Source: Thiothrix subterranea (GTDB taxonomy: Bacteria > Pseudomonadota > Gammaproteobacteria > Thiotrichales > Thiotrichaceae). From it: DNA of 64,000 nucleotides. The stretch covers positions 620,001-684,000 of the forward strand of contig NZ_CP053482.1 in assembly GCF_016772315.1 (NCBI RefSeq), read 5' to 3'. The notes under the pieces were generated by a model. The model was not told where the DNA came from. It worked only from the letters and a program-made list of their open reading frames with translations, and ran no database searches. Positions 1 to 9,199 of this stretch are shown here, in pieces (within the stretch, counting starts at the first letter, position 1; each line of letters starts with the position of its first letter). The translations under genes and the position numbers were made by a program.

Positions 1-1690
1 GCAATGGCTCATCCCACGCAACATTATTGAGCTGCATAACCGCTTCGGCATTAACGCCAAGCTTCACCACCACCTGTTCCAAGGTATCACCCGCTTGGAC
101 AGCGTAAAAAAATGCCCCATAACGCCCGCTGCCACGCTGCTCCGTTTGCGCCAGCAAAGCCGCTGGCATAACCTCACAGGCTTGCAAAGCCGGTGGTGCT
201 GGTTGTTCTTGTGGCATGGTTGGTGGCACTGACGGTAACGGTTCAGGATCAACCATGGTTTCTGTCGGCACTAATTCAGCAGTGCTCACATGCTTGACCC
301 GCACAATCCCTTCAGCAATCCCCTGATCAAGCGTTGAAATCAGGTGCAAATTTGGCTGTGTCTCGGCACTTGCTTCAGTCGGCGAAACCTTTTCAGTGCG
401 TATAAATGCCAAGGTCATTTCAGGGTTAAGTTCTGGCGTTTCTGCTGAAGCAGCAACGGTTTCAGGCTCAGCGACCGCCAGCGTTTCACCGGACAATGCG
501 GCTTGATACGCCAGCTCAGCCTGTTCCCAACCGGCTAATAGCAAGCGAGCCTGTTCAATGGATTGTTTACCTTGTTCCAACTTAGTCATATTGGTTAGCA
601 CATTACGGATATAACCACGGGTTTCGGTAAACGCAATCGTAATGGGTGCGCCCTGCTCTATCCTGCCGGGCCCTGCGTTGTAGGCCGCAATCGCATGAGA
701 CACGCTGCCGTCGTAACGCCGCAATAACCAACCGAGGTAGCGCGTACCAGCGTTAATATTTTCCTGTGGGTCAAAAATATCAAGCACTCCCAGCTCTGCC
801 GCCGTTCCTGGCATTAATTGCATCAAACCCGACGCGCCTTTGTAGGACACCACCATTTCCCGGTAACAACTCTCGGCGGCAATCACCGCCTTGACAAGCG
901 CAGGGTTCACCCCGTGACGTTTGGCGGACTGTTGAATAATGTCATCATACGGGGCAGCTTTCGTTTGCAAGGTTTTGGCACTGAAACCACCACACCCTCT
1001 GGCTTCGGGCGTGCGCGGGTAGTGCACCTTGGTTAAACGCGACTGAAACCACGTTTTGGCGGCTTTAATATCCGGGCGAGGCAACGCCGCTAACGCCGTG
1101 TGATAGACCTTGGTGGACTTTGCCCATTTTTTCAATAATGCCACCGCTTGGCGATTGGCTTTCTTATTGCTGTCGAGCTTGAGCAGAGTCGCCAAGTGTT
1201 GCTTAACCGGCTCTTGAATCAGCTCAAGTGCCACGGGTAACTCCGGCTCATGCCAAAGCGTGCCGCTGTTGGCAACATACGCTGCCAATACCTCCGCGAT
1301 GCTGCCTTGGTAACGTCGGAGCAAATAACTGAGGTAGCGCGTTCCCGCATCAATATTGGCTTCTGGGTTGAAAACATCCGATGCCCCGAAACGCTTAGCG
1401 GTATCCATCTGCAATTGCATCAAGCCCACCTTCCCCTTGGGCGAAACATAAGCATGATTAAAGCAGCTACCGGTAGCAATCACCGCCTTGATCAGCGACG
1501 GGTTAACGCTGTAACGGTTAGCGGCTTTTTTAATGCCTGCTTGATACGCGCTGGCGTGCTGATTGAGGGTTTTTGCATTGAAATTTAAGCAATTCGCGGG
1601 TTCTGCTTCTGCCGCGAATACACTGAGCGGCAAACACAGAAAACCCACGACCAGCCACACTGAACCGAATTTTTTTACTATTTTTTTCAT
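1..1690 (-). CDS. Tandem-SLT lytic transglycosylase with LysM (partial, C-terminus off the left edge)
   Basis: Read on the minus strand from ATG at 1690; the frame stays open to the window edge (563 codons visible). A signal peptide (about residues 1-27) is followed by two SLT (lysozyme-like) domains, about 50-150 and 245-350, a long Glu/Pro/Ala-rich linker, and a LysM repeat starting near residue 525. Such enzymes cleave peptidoglycan glycan strands in the periplasm, and LysM binds the wall. The second SLT domain has the full family signature: catalytic E273 in AAES, then GASGLMQLMP and AAYNAGPG. The first domain keeps the fold motifs (GKVGLMQLQ, NIDAGTRYLSYLLRRY), but the catalytic Glu is Gly (ATGS, G74) and AYNAGPG has become AYVANSGT, so it is probably a non-catalytic binding module. 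The gene is monocistronic as far as seen. MltD-like by domain content. Confidence 0.88.
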   Translation of the reverse strand, partial: MKKIVKKFGSVWLVVGFLCLPLSVFAAEAEPANCLNFNAKTLNQHASAYQAGIKKAANRYSVNPSLIKAVIATGSCFNHAYVSPKGKVGLMQLQMDTAKRFGASDVFNPEANIDAGTRYLSYLLRRYQGSIAEVLAAYVANSGTLWHEPELPVALELIQEPVKQHLATLLKLDSNKKANRQAVALLKKWAKSTKVYHTALAALPRPDIKAAKTWFQSRLTKVHYPRTPEARGCGGFSAKTLQTKAAPYDDIIQQSAKRHGVNPALVKAVIAAESCYREMVVSYKGASGLMQLMPGTAAELGVLDIFDPQENINAGTRYLGWLLRRYDGSVSHAIAAYNAGPGRIEQGAPITIAFTETRGYIRNVLTNMTKLEQGKQSIEQARLLLAGWEQAELAYQAALSGETLAVAEPETVAASAETPELNPEMTLAFIRTEKVSPTEASAETQPNLHLISTLDQGIAEGIVRVKHVSTAELVPTETMVDPEPLPSVPPTMPQEQPAPPALQACEVMPAALLAQTEQRGSGRYGAFFYAVQAGDTLEQVVVKLGVNAEAVMQLNNVAWDEPL

Positions 1691-1816
1691 GACAATAAGA
1701 CACTCACTGAAAAGCCCGACCATTAATATAGTCTAATGACCTCAATTTTGCCGGAAAATTCCCAAAAATACTTGTAACGATTCAGGGAGTGGCCAGTTAA
1801 GCCGATGAGCGGTGTT

Positions 1817-2632
1817 CTAAACCCAATTTTTTTCCATGTCTACCAACTGCTCCAATTCTTCAGCGCTAAAACCCGCCTGCAAACGTGCCTCGGTATAAAA
1901 TGGGCCACGCAACGGCACGGGCAAAGCTTCACGGAGTAATTGCCGGAACGTGGCATCGGGTTCTAAGCCACGTTGCGCACAACAGTAATGAAACCAATGC
2001 GAGCCAATCCGCACATGCCCGATTTCATCTCGCAGAATAATTGTTAATATTTCAACGGTTTCGGCATCGTCGACTTCGCGTAAACGCTGCATCATACCGG
2101 GGGTAACATCCAGCCCACGGGCTTCGAGCACTCGCGGCACCAATGCCATGCGCACCAGCACATCATGGTCGGTCTTACAGGCTTGTTCCCACAGGCCATT
2201 GTGCGCGGGTAAGTCACCATAAGCGCAAGAAAAATCCTGCATCCGGGCGCGTAATAAACTGAAATGGTAAGCTTCTTCCGCCGCGACCTGTAACCAATCA
2301 CCGTAATAAGCATCCGGTAATTCACGAAAACGGTAGACTGCATCCAGCGCCAAATTAATCGCATTAAATTCAATGTGCGCAACCGCGTGTAATAATGCCC
2401 GCCGCCCTTCTGGGGTGCTGAGTTTGCGCTGTTTGACATGCTTAGGGTGCACTAACTCCGGCTTGGCGGGGCGACCGGGAATCAAAATAGGCTGCACCGG
2501 AAAATTCGACTCATTATCACGCAATAAGTCGCCCTGTTGCCAAGCGGTGTAGAGTTGCTGCGCACCGACCAATTTCTGCTCAATATCCGCTTGCATTAAG
2601 CAGGCGTGAGCTGCTCGGTAGAGGTTTTGCAT
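1817..2632 (-). CDS. DUF455 ferritin-like domain protein
   Basis: A 271-residue protein of the DUF455 family, ferritin-like four-helix proteins of unknown reaction. Carboxylate/His motifs typical of a di-metal site are visible: HIEFNAINLALD (about 87-98), EEAYHFSLL (about 119-127), and EILTIILRDEIGHVRIGSHWF (about 194-214; read as separate E, DE and H positions). The start overlaps the end of the glycerate kinase gene by 37 bases. An alternative ATG at 2596 would make a TAATG stop/start overlap, but the N-terminal L..A..CL...D...K pattern of this family lies upstream of it, so I keep 2632. It is co-transcribed with the kinase gene. Function is not known; tRNA-hydroxylase-like or metal-storage roles are only guesses. 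Confidence 0.85.
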   Translation of the reverse strand: MQNLYRAAHACLMQADIEQKLVGAQQLYTAWQQGDLLRDNESNFPVQPILIPGRPAKPELVHPKHVKQRKLSTPEGRRALLHAVAHIEFNAINLALDAVYRFRELPDAYYGDWLQVAAEEAYHFSLLRARMQDFSCAYGDLPAHNGLWEQACKTDHDVLVRMALVPRVLEARGLDVTPGMMQRLREVDDAETVEILTIILRDEIGHVRIGSHWFHYCCAQRGLEPDATFRQLLREALPVPLRGPFYTEARLQAGFSAEELEQLVDMEKNWV

Positions 2633-3762
2633 GGTAATTTTAAACCGATAATGACATCCATAACATTCGTACCCGTCGGCCCTGTGTGAATCAGGTCGCC
2701 GCTGGCTTCAAGGAATGTACCGGCATCAGCGGCACGTAAACAAGCCCACGGGTCAAGATTTTGCGATTTACCACGCGAGACAGTGCCATTATCGACCAGC
2801 GCTCCGGTATCGGCTGTCACGCCATCCGAACCATCCGTCCCGGCAACCAATAGGTAAATGTCATCTTTCGGGTTTAGGCACAGCGCCGCTGCCAAGGCCA
2901 AATGCTGATTGCGCCCGCCACGACCGGGATTCAACGGCAATTGCACCGTGGTTTCCGCGCCCCACAGGTAAAGACCGGGAGCGCTCACCTGCAACTGTTC
3001 CACACACCATTGCGCCATCACTTCCGCATCACCTTCGATAAAATCAGGCATTAGCTGCACCGGTAAATCGGCTGATTCAGTAGCAGCCATTGCCTCCAGC
3101 ATTTGGCGATTACTCGCGACAATTTGCCAATCAAACCTGTCATGCGGTGCGGGAAACAATAATCCCGAACCAATTACTGCGGGATCATCACCGGGTACAT
3201 CAGACATTAGCAAACAAGTGACCGGACGTTCCCCCAAATATTCCCACAATTTGCCGCCTTTAATTAAAGATAGCGCTCGCCGCATCGCATTAATGTCGCT
3301 AATAACTGCCCCGTTTGCCAACATCGCTTGGGTCGCTTGTTGCAAGCGTGGCAAGTTCCAGCTCACATCCAATACTTCAACCAAACTGGATGTGCCACCT
3401 GAAATCAAAAACAACACGGGCTCATTTTCAGGGAGTGTTTGTAGGTAAGTCAGTAAGATTTGACCAGCCGCTAATGACGATTCATCAGGAACGGGGTGTG
3501 CCGCTTCGACGACTTGCACATAAGGCGGGAGCGCAATCGTAACGTGACCGTGTTTAGTGATTAGCAAAGCACTGTTTATCTGCGTAGTTAGGTAGCGGCT
3601 TGCCCCCATGAACATAGCTTCAGCCGCTTTGCCAATCGCCACAACATGGCAAGCTTCGCGCTTACCCTTGGCAAGCAATGCTTGGTAAACAGCCATCTCG
3701 CCATTGACGGCGCTTAAGCCAGCGGCATAGATTTCTAATAGCAGGGTACGGTGATCGGTCAT
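2596..3762 (-). CDS. Glycerate 2-kinase, MOFRL/DUF4147 family
   Basis: A 388-residue protein with an N-terminal DUF4147 domain (VVAIGKAAEAMFMGA near 40-55, FLISGGTSSLVE near 117-128) and a C-terminal MOFRL domain (GRGGRNQHLALAAAL near 279-293, GTDGSDGVTADTGA near 308-321). Family members phosphorylate D-glycerate at the 2-hydroxyl, feeding glycolysis from hydroxypyruvate or tartronate-type pathways in the cytoplasm. All signature glycine-rich loops are intact and the length is close to usual. It is the first gene of a two-gene minus-strand unit with the DUF455 gene and is divergent from the response regulator at 3876. No specific regulator site is recognised in the 113-base gap. Confidence 0.92.
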   Translation of the reverse strand: MTDHRTLLLEIYAAGLSAVNGEMAVYQALLAKGKREACHVVAIGKAAEAMFMGASRYLTTQINSALLITKHGHVTIALPPYVQVVEAAHPVPDESSLAAGQILLTYLQTLPENEPVLFLISGGTSSLVEVLDVSWNLPRLQQATQAMLANGAVISDINAMRRALSLIKGGKLWEYLGERPVTCLLMSDVPGDDPAVIGSGLLFPAPHDRFDWQIVASNRQMLEAMAATESADLPVQLMPDFIEGDAEVMAQWCVEQLQVSAPGLYLWGAETTVQLPLNPGRGGRNQHLALAAALCLNPKDDIYLLVAGTDGSDGVTADTGALVDNGTVSRGKSQNLDPWACLRAADAGTFLEASGDLIHTGPTGTNVMDVIIGLKLPCKTSTEQLTPA

Positions 3763-3875
3763 TTTGTCGTGTTCATTCCTAAGTACATGGGAGCAATAAG
3801 TTGATCAATCTACTATACAACACTTAAAAGCCGATGTTCAGCCTCCCCACAGCACCACAGAACAGGGAATCGTTT

Positions 3876-4562
3876 ATGCAACATGCATTAATTGTCGAAG
3901 ATGTGCCAGAAACTAGCCAATGGCTCCGTGATATTCTTACCCAAACGTTTGGAGACATACGCACCACGCAAAGCATGACCTGCCAGCAAGCGCGTGATGC
4001 CCTGCAAACCCAGTATTTCAATTTAGCCTTGCTGGATCTCAATTTGCCCGATGGCAGCGGTATCGACTTGATCAGTTGTGTGCGCCAACGTTGCCCCGAT
4101 GCTTACATTGTAATCACCACCATTTTTGACGATGAAGAGCATATTCTCAAGGCATTACGGGCAGGTGCGCATGGCTATCTATTGAAAGATTCGCCCGATG
4201 CACGGTTCATTCAGAAATTGCGCGGCATTCTCAGCGGCGACCCGCCGTTATCACCGAGTATTTCACGGCGAATATTGCGCTATTTCACGGAAGTAAACGC
4301 CGAACAGCCCCAATCTGCGGTGGTCAGTCCCCCGCACACCGAGTCAAGCCAGCTCAATCAACTCAGCCCAAGGGAACAGGAAGTGTTAACACTGGTGGCA
4401 AAAGGCTTGAGCCGCAACGACGTGGCAAAATTGTTAACACTTTCCAACAATACCGTGGCGCGTTACATCCGTGATGTGTACCAAAAACTAAACATTTCGA
4501 GCCGCGCCGAAGCAGCGGTGGAAGCTTGTCGCATGGGGTTGGTGAATACGGATTCGCACTAA
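3876..4562 (+). CDS. NarL/FixJ-family response regulator
   Basis: A receiver domain (residues 1-115; acidic pocket E8-D9, phospho-acceptor D54 in LLDLNLPDG, Lys in YLLKD) is joined by a Ser/Pro-rich linker to a C-terminal LuxR-type helix-turn-helix (LSPREQEVLTLVAKGLS ... NNTVARYIRDVYQKL). It is a DNA-binding transcription factor. I start at ATG 3876, preceded by AGGGA at good distance, because the receiver's first strand (HALIVEDV) begins immediately after it; an in-frame ATG at 3834 would add 14 unrelated residues. The stop overlaps the start of the downstream sensor kinase (TAATG at 4560-4564), so the two form a coupled two-component pair. The signal is unknown. Confidence 0.93.
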   Translation: MQHALIVEDVPETSQWLRDILTQTFGDIRTTQSMTCQQARDALQTQYFNLALLDLNLPDGSGIDLISCVRQRCPDAYIVITTIFDDEEHILKALRAGAHGYLLKDSPDARFIQKLRGILSGDPPLSPSISRRILRYFTEVNAEQPQSAVVSPPHTESSQLNQLSPREQEVLTLVAKGLSRNDVAKLLTLSNNTVARYIRDVYQKLNISSRAEAAVEACRMGLVNTDSH

Positions 4563-6742
4563 TGCGCTGGTTCGCGGCTATTCCCCCGCCCAAGGCGTCG
4601 CCCGCGAATGCCTTGTTGTTGGGTTTGGTATTTATTTGTTTGGTTGAAGCGCTGACGTTGTACCTGCACCTGCAATTGCCCTGGACAGGCGTACAACTTG
4701 CTGTCAAAGCGCAACAGGTGATTGGACTGGTTTCGCCGGATTCACCTGTTGCGGGTCAGTTAGCCAATGCCAGCGCTTTGCAAGCCATTGAAACCCCGAC
4801 GGCGCGTATTGAATTGCAACCCCTGCTGCTAATAGAACCGCTGTCTATTCCAACTTATGCTGAACTCAACCAATACATTGCCCTGCAAGCGCAGTTAGCA
4901 CAGGCATTCACTGGCGATATGCCGGTCAATCTCATCACGGCGGAACAACAACGTATCACCTTATCCATTAAACCCCACACGATGCTTGTGCAGATACCCG
5001 CTTTCTTTTGGTGGTTTGCGCTTACCAATATCGCTGGATTATTGGTTGGTGTGGTGGTGTGGACGTATAAGCCGCATACCTTGGAATCCACGTGTTTGTT
5101 GTTGGCTTGCCTGAGTTATTACTGTGCCGGTAGCATTTTCCGTTTGCTGATTAGCCGTGAGTTTTACCTGCCCCCTGCTTGGCTTAAGGTCATGATACCG
5201 GCAGAGGCATTAGCCATGAATGTGTTTCTGGGGAGTTTATTGACCATTTTGTGCTATTACCCACGGCAAATAGCCGCCAAGTGGGGAATGCTGGCAATCG
5301 CTGGCATCATGTTGCTGTTGACACTTAACTATTATTTTCAATGGGTTGCGATGCCTTTGCATATTTACATCACACCCATAACGCCATTTATCGTAATTGG
5401 TACTTGGCTGTTTTACAAGCAATGGCAACGGACACGCGGAAACCCGGTTGACCGCACCACGGTATGGGTTTTGCAGTTCTCGACGTTACTACCGGCGTGG
5501 TTGATTATGCTGTTGTACGGATTTCCGCTGATGTTTGGGGTACAACCTTTTATCTCAGAAGTGACGACCCGTGCGTTGCTGGTCGCTACGTTTACGGGTT
5601 GGGCTGTCGGTATTTTGCGGTTTCGGTTGTTTGAAATTGAGTATTGGTGGTTTCGGTCGTTGCTGTGGTTGGTGGGTGGCAGTGTGGTGCTGATATTGGA
5701 TTTGGTATTAGCAGCGACGTTTCAGGCTTCAACCGCTTATGCGTTGGGCGGGTCAGTGATCTTAGCGGGTTTTGTGTACTTTCCGTTGCGGCAGTGGTTA
5801 TTTGAAAAAATCATGCCGGATGAGCGGCAATCCTTACAGGCATTTTTACCGGTGTTTAGCCAAAGCATGGCAGATGCCACGTCTAAAGAAGGCTTTGAGC
5901 AACGTTGGCAGGCGGCATTGCAACAACGCTTTCGCCCCTTACATATAGAACGTTTGGCGGAACAAAGCAGCGCGGTGATGTTGGCGGATAATGGTTTGCA
6001 CCTAACCGTGCCGAGCCTTGGCAATCACCATGCTTATCGACTGAGTGGCAAACAAATGGCGGCGCATTTGTTCAATAAAGCCGATAGGCAGCAAACCGAA
6101 TCGCTGCTGACGATTGCTCGCATGGCGAGTGTTGCCAGCGAAACCCGCCAACAAACGGTACTGGCGGAACGGCAACGCATTATGGGTGATTTGCATGACA
6201 GCGTGGGAGCGCAATTGATGACACTGATGCACAAATTGCCTGACCCAGAACACAAGCAGGCGGCACGGCTGGCATTGACGACGTTGCGGGATACGATTCG
6301 TTTATCGCAAAAAACCAGCCCGCTGCGCTTGGTCGATCAAGTGGCGGATTGGCGGGTGGAGATTGCGGAAAGAGCGGAGGCGGCTGGGGTGGAATTGGTG
6401 TGGCAGCAGGGGGAGTTGAATGGGTTTGCATTGAGTGCTAAGCAGGTGTTGGAATTGTCACAGGTTCTGCGTGAGGCAGTGAGTAATGCGTTGCGCCATG
6501 CGTTGCCGGAGGTGTTGGAGATTGGGATTTCGGTTAAAGCGCAGCGTTTGCATGTTTGCATTATGAACGATGGGCGAGTGTCCCTGCCCGCAACGTGGCG
6601 GGCGGGGACGGGGATGAGTACCATGCAAAAGCGGGTACATGGGTTGGGTGGGCATATTCAGTTTCGACTGACGGCGTTACCGAAGGCGAAAATGCAGGTG
6701 TTGTTGAATGTGCCGCTGTACGCTACCACCCCCGACAGGTGA
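4562..6742 (+). CDS. Membrane sensor histidine kinase, HisKA_3 (NarX/LiaS type)
   Basis: A 726-residue partner kinase of the preceding regulator. An N-terminal membrane segment is followed by a roughly 110-residue periplasmic section with a PDZ-like GLVSPDSPVAG loop, then about seven further hydrophobic segments (residues about 145-410). The cytoplasmic C-terminus holds a HisKA_3 dimerisation domain with phospho-acceptor His in GDLHDSVGAQL and an HATPase domain with N-box REAVSNALRHA and GTGMSTMQKR as the ATP-lid region. I start at ATG 4562, which overlaps the regulator's TAA; an in-frame ATG 36 bases upstream lies inside the regulator. The ligand is unknown; the multi-pass sensor resembles kinases that detect membrane or quinone state, but this is not demonstrated. 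Confidence 0.9.
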   Translation: MRWFAAIPPPKASPANALLLGLVFICLVEALTLYLHLQLPWTGVQLAVKAQQVIGLVSPDSPVAGQLANASALQAIETPTARIELQPLLLIEPLSIPTYAELNQYIALQAQLAQAFTGDMPVNLITAEQQRITLSIKPHTMLVQIPAFFWWFALTNIAGLLVGVVVWTYKPHTLESTCLLLACLSYYCAGSIFRLLISREFYLPPAWLKVMIPAEALAMNVFLGSLLTILCYYPRQIAAKWGMLAIAGIMLLLTLNYYFQWVAMPLHIYITPITPFIVIGTWLFYKQWQRTRGNPVDRTTVWVLQFSTLLPAWLIMLLYGFPLMFGVQPFISEVTTRALLVATFTGWAVGILRFRLFEIEYWWFRSLLWLVGGSVVLILDLVLAATFQASTAYALGGSVILAGFVYFPLRQWLFEKIMPDERQSLQAFLPVFSQSMADATSKEGFEQRWQAALQQRFRPLHIERLAEQSSAVMLADNGLHLTVPSLGNHHAYRLSGKQMAAHLFNKADRQQTESLLTIARMASVASETRQQTVLAERQRIMGDLHDSVGAQLMTLMHKLPDPEHKQAARLALTTLRDTIRLSQKTSPLRLVDQVADWRVEIAERAEAAGVELVWQQGELNGFALSAKQVLELSQVLREAVSNALRHALPEVLEIGISVKAQRLHVCIMNDGRVSLPATWRAGTGMSTMQKRVHGLGGHIQFRLTALPKAKMQVLLNVPLYATTPDR

Positions 6743-6777
6743 TTTGGGTAAACTGGATATTGAAACCCGCATTAGTT

Positions 6778-8229
6778 TCAGCTACCAGACCAAAGCTTGT
6801 AAGCTTTATTAAAAACTTGTGTACCGACTTTTTCACCCAAATCTAACCCAACCACATTACCTTCATAGAAATGGATGCCTCCAAATAAACGCGACTCCCC
6901 AGCCTCTCTTGCCGCACTAGTAAATGTCGGCCAAGATAAAACCACATCAGTTACTGCTTCACTCGGATCTGCTTTTAACGGAGAGTTTTGTGCATAGAAA
7001 AAGCCAAATCGATCACTTCCCGTAAATTTTTTCAATACTGTAGCAGCAGCCATGGAAAAACCGCTATGTCCCGATGTAAACTCTGCAAATGGTGGAGTGG
7101 GAAATGAAGCCACTTGGAAAGGCTTCCACGTTTCACCCTGAATTTCTTGTATTCCTTTTCCTGCTCCTGCCCAACCTAATATTTTTCTACCACCAAATAA
7201 GTAGCGGATAGCGGTAATGGGTCGAACATAATCAAAAGCCACCTTTGCATCCCAAGTCGCAATACTTGCATCAAATACTGCATTTGCCACTAAAAACAGT
7301 AACTTCACACTATTATCAATAGAATAATCAGCATCGGCTTCGCCACCATAATCACGCTCTAGGACAAAAGCAGCGAACTCAGTCCAATGCCCCGGTGGTA
7401 ATTCAGAGTTAGGACCATCAGCCCAATATTCGGCAATCACTTTCTGTTCTGGTGTTAGTTTTACTTGTATATCCATAACGTGACGAGCTTGATCCAGAAA
7501 ACCCTGAGATAAAACAGGTTGAGGAGGTGCTGGTCTAAATTGCTGTCCATTCTCTAGTGAAAATGGCACAACACCGCCCCAATGTGGAGTAATGAATTTA
7601 GGTGAAACCGCAACATTATGAATATTCAAATAGGTTAAAGACTGCCATCTATCAGGAAAGTCGATCGCATCCATCGTAGCAGGCAAAATAACAGACATTG
7701 GTTTGTTAACTGATTGATAACCTGATGTGTCATCATAAAGATTGTCCTGATTTGCAAAGTCATTATGTCGACTTTGTAGAATACGATCAGCCATAATATT
7801 AGCAATACCAACTGGATTATCAGAGTTTGTATTGGTATCACCTAGCATAATGCCTTCTTTTCTTAGCAGAGCTTCTAAGCGAAATTGATATTCATCTTTA
7901 AAGGAATTGCACTTAACCTCACATACTGGTGAAAATGCAGAAGGAGGAAACTGATCTATTATTCCGCGATATGCTGCTTGAGAAATAGCTTTACGTTTAT
8001 TTGCCAATGTACATTGTGGCTCAGGACATCGTATAGGATTACCAATACTTGGGTTTGCTACAGGATCATAGGCAGACCAAGAGTCATAAATAATGGTGTA
8101 AATAATACCTAATGATCTTGCAATTTGAGGAGGACCACCGCGATTACGTTCTTTAGACTCTACGGGTAGTTTACCTAACGCACGAATCGCATCTAATACT
8201 AGATTGTTCCATTCAATCAACAAATTCAT
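6778..8229 (-). CDS. Vanadium-dependent haloperoxidase / PAP2-superfamily protein
   Basis: A 483-residue protein with the full oxyanion-pocket pattern of vanadium haloperoxidases and PAP2 acid phosphatases in order: K329-x6-R336-P337, then T385-S-G-H388, then S446-R447-x5-H453 with D463 downstream. Known relatives oxidise halides with peroxide, using vanadate bound where phosphatases bind phosphate; which activity this one has cannot be read from sequence. No obvious signal peptide is seen. An AGGAGT ribosome site lies six bases before ATG 8229. Base use is clearly more AT-rich than in both flanks, with many AAT/ATA/TTA codons, suggesting acquisition by transfer. It is convergent with the sensor kinase gene, separated by 35 bases. 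Confidence 0.85.
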   Translation of the reverse strand: MNLLIEWNNLVLDAIRALGKLPVESKERNRGGPPQIARSLGIIYTIIYDSWSAYDPVANPSIGNPIRCPEPQCTLANKRKAISQAAYRGIIDQFPPSAFSPVCEVKCNSFKDEYQFRLEALLRKEGIMLGDTNTNSDNPVGIANIMADRILQSRHNDFANQDNLYDDTSGYQSVNKPMSVILPATMDAIDFPDRWQSLTYLNIHNVAVSPKFITPHWGGVVPFSLENGQQFRPAPPQPVLSQGFLDQARHVMDIQVKLTPEQKVIAEYWADGPNSELPPGHWTEFAAFVLERDYGGEADADYSIDNSVKLLFLVANAVFDASIATWDAKVAFDYVRPITAIRYLFGGRKILGWAGAGKGIQEIQGETWKPFQVASFPTPPFAEFTSGHSGFSMAAATVLKKFTGSDRFGFFYAQNSPLKADPSEAVTDVVLSWPTFTSAAREAGESRLFGGIHFYEGNVVGLDLGEKVGTQVFNKAYKLWSGS

Positions 8230-8593
8230 TGCCTACTCCTTAATGAATAACATTTCTTTAGTTAAATGCAAATATTTCAAGTACTCACGCATAAATTCGC
8301 CGTAACCTCGCAACCACAAATAAGTATTAGTTTGTGTCGGAATTTTTTGGGATAATTTATGGAAAGGTATTTATTAGAAATCACTAAAGGATTTCGTTAT
8401 GCACTGATAAATGCTGAATAGCAATTACCAAAATCAAAAAAGGATTAGCAGATAGTCTTTCCTTATCGGTGCTCATAACATACGTCCTGTAAGTTTTTCT
8501 GCTTACAGAGTAAAGCCATTTTCACGACGCAGACACTACCTATTTGAATACACTCGAATGAGTCAAGGTCTGTTGATGTTTAAATATTGATGG
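8230..8593. other. AT-rich 364-base intergenic stretch
   Basis: No convincing gene is seen on either strand. The region shares the low GC of the haloperoxidase gene and holds that gene's ribosome site and presumably its promoter. It also contains a small hairpin (CTGTAAG / CTTACAG at 8487-8508). It may mark one edge of a transferred segment; no terminal repeats or integrase remnants are recognised. Confidence 0.5.
8487..8508. repeat. Short inverted repeat in AT-rich gap
   Basis: CTGTAAG (8487-8493) and CTTACAG (8502-8508) form a 7-base stem with an 8-base T-rich loop. It could be an operator or a weak terminator for the haloperoxidase segment; no T-run follows on either strand, so the role is open. 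Confidence 0.35.
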
Positions 8594-9199
8594 TCAAATA
8601 ACATTCAACAACGCCGCCACTTTCTTCCGATCCGCCCGCTTCATCGCCTTGCCCGTGATCGGGCTAATCGGCGCACTCGCAAAGCGATCATCGTGGGGAA
8701 ATACCATCAACTCCACTTCCACATCATCCACATAAAAACGCAACAGCGGGAAATATTCCTGCTTTTTATTACCCAAACGGGTACGGCGCTCGTGTACTTG
8801 AAACGGAATGTGTTGATCTTCCAGAAAAAACATCACCTGTTCCACCCCATCGGCTGACAAATACAGCGTCACCGCCGAATGCGGGCTGGAGGTTCCCTCC
8901 AACGCTGCACCTGTCAAATAAGGGTTGTAGGCTTGCAAAAACTCCATCGCTTCCAACGCCACTTCACGGTGCTGGCGCAACAACGCAGGTTGCGTCTCCG
9001 CATCGAACAATTGAATGCGTTGATGAATTGACGCCTCAATCTCTTCATTGGTCGGCTGGGAACTGCCGTGCGCGGAAACACCCAACTGTTCGGCTGCCCG
9101 CAACTTCGCCAAGCGGTAATCGCGCATTCCCTCTTCGTAAATCAGGCGGGCGGCTTCTTCCGCCACCAAATGGCGGGTTTCTTCACGGGTATTACGCAT
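8594..9199 (-). CDS. Conserved hypothetical protein, possible minimal nucleotidyltransferase fold
   Basis: A 201-residue soluble protein. I recognise the general pattern of a proteobacterial conserved hypothetical family: an N-terminal helical region with EEAARLIYEEGMRDYRLAK, then a middle block (GAALEGTSSPHSAVTLYLSAD, about 100-120) reminiscent of the GS...D-x-D core of nucleotidyltransferases, and beta-rich FYVDDVEVELMVFP near 155-170. Function is unknown and the nucleotidyltransferase idea is only a fold-level guess. Its ATG overlaps the stop of mrcA in a TAATG junction, so it is translated with the penicillin-binding protein. Confidence 0.72.
   Translation of the reverse strand: MRNTREETRHLVAEEAARLIYEEGMRDYRLAKLRAAEQLGVSAHGSSQPTNEEIEASIHQRIQLFDAETQPALLRQHREVALEAMEFLQAYNPYLTGAALEGTSSPHSAVTLYLSADGVEQVMFFLEDQHIPFQVHERRTRLGNKKQEYFPLLRFYVDDVEVELMVFPHDDRFASAPISPITGKAMKRADRKKVAALLNVI

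Noticed and set aside
2596-2596. Short start for the DUF455 protein at a TAATG junction
   Set aside because: Family-like N-terminal residues are encoded upstream of it, supporting ATG 2632.
4526-4561. Upstream start of the sensor kinase
   Set aside because: It lies inside the regulator gene; the TAATG junction at 4560-4564 is the better start and matches other junctions in this window.
6743-8593. Insertion sequence or prophage remnant around the AT-rich gene
   Set aside because: No transposase, integrase, terminal inverted repeats or target duplication could be seen; only base composition suggests transfer.
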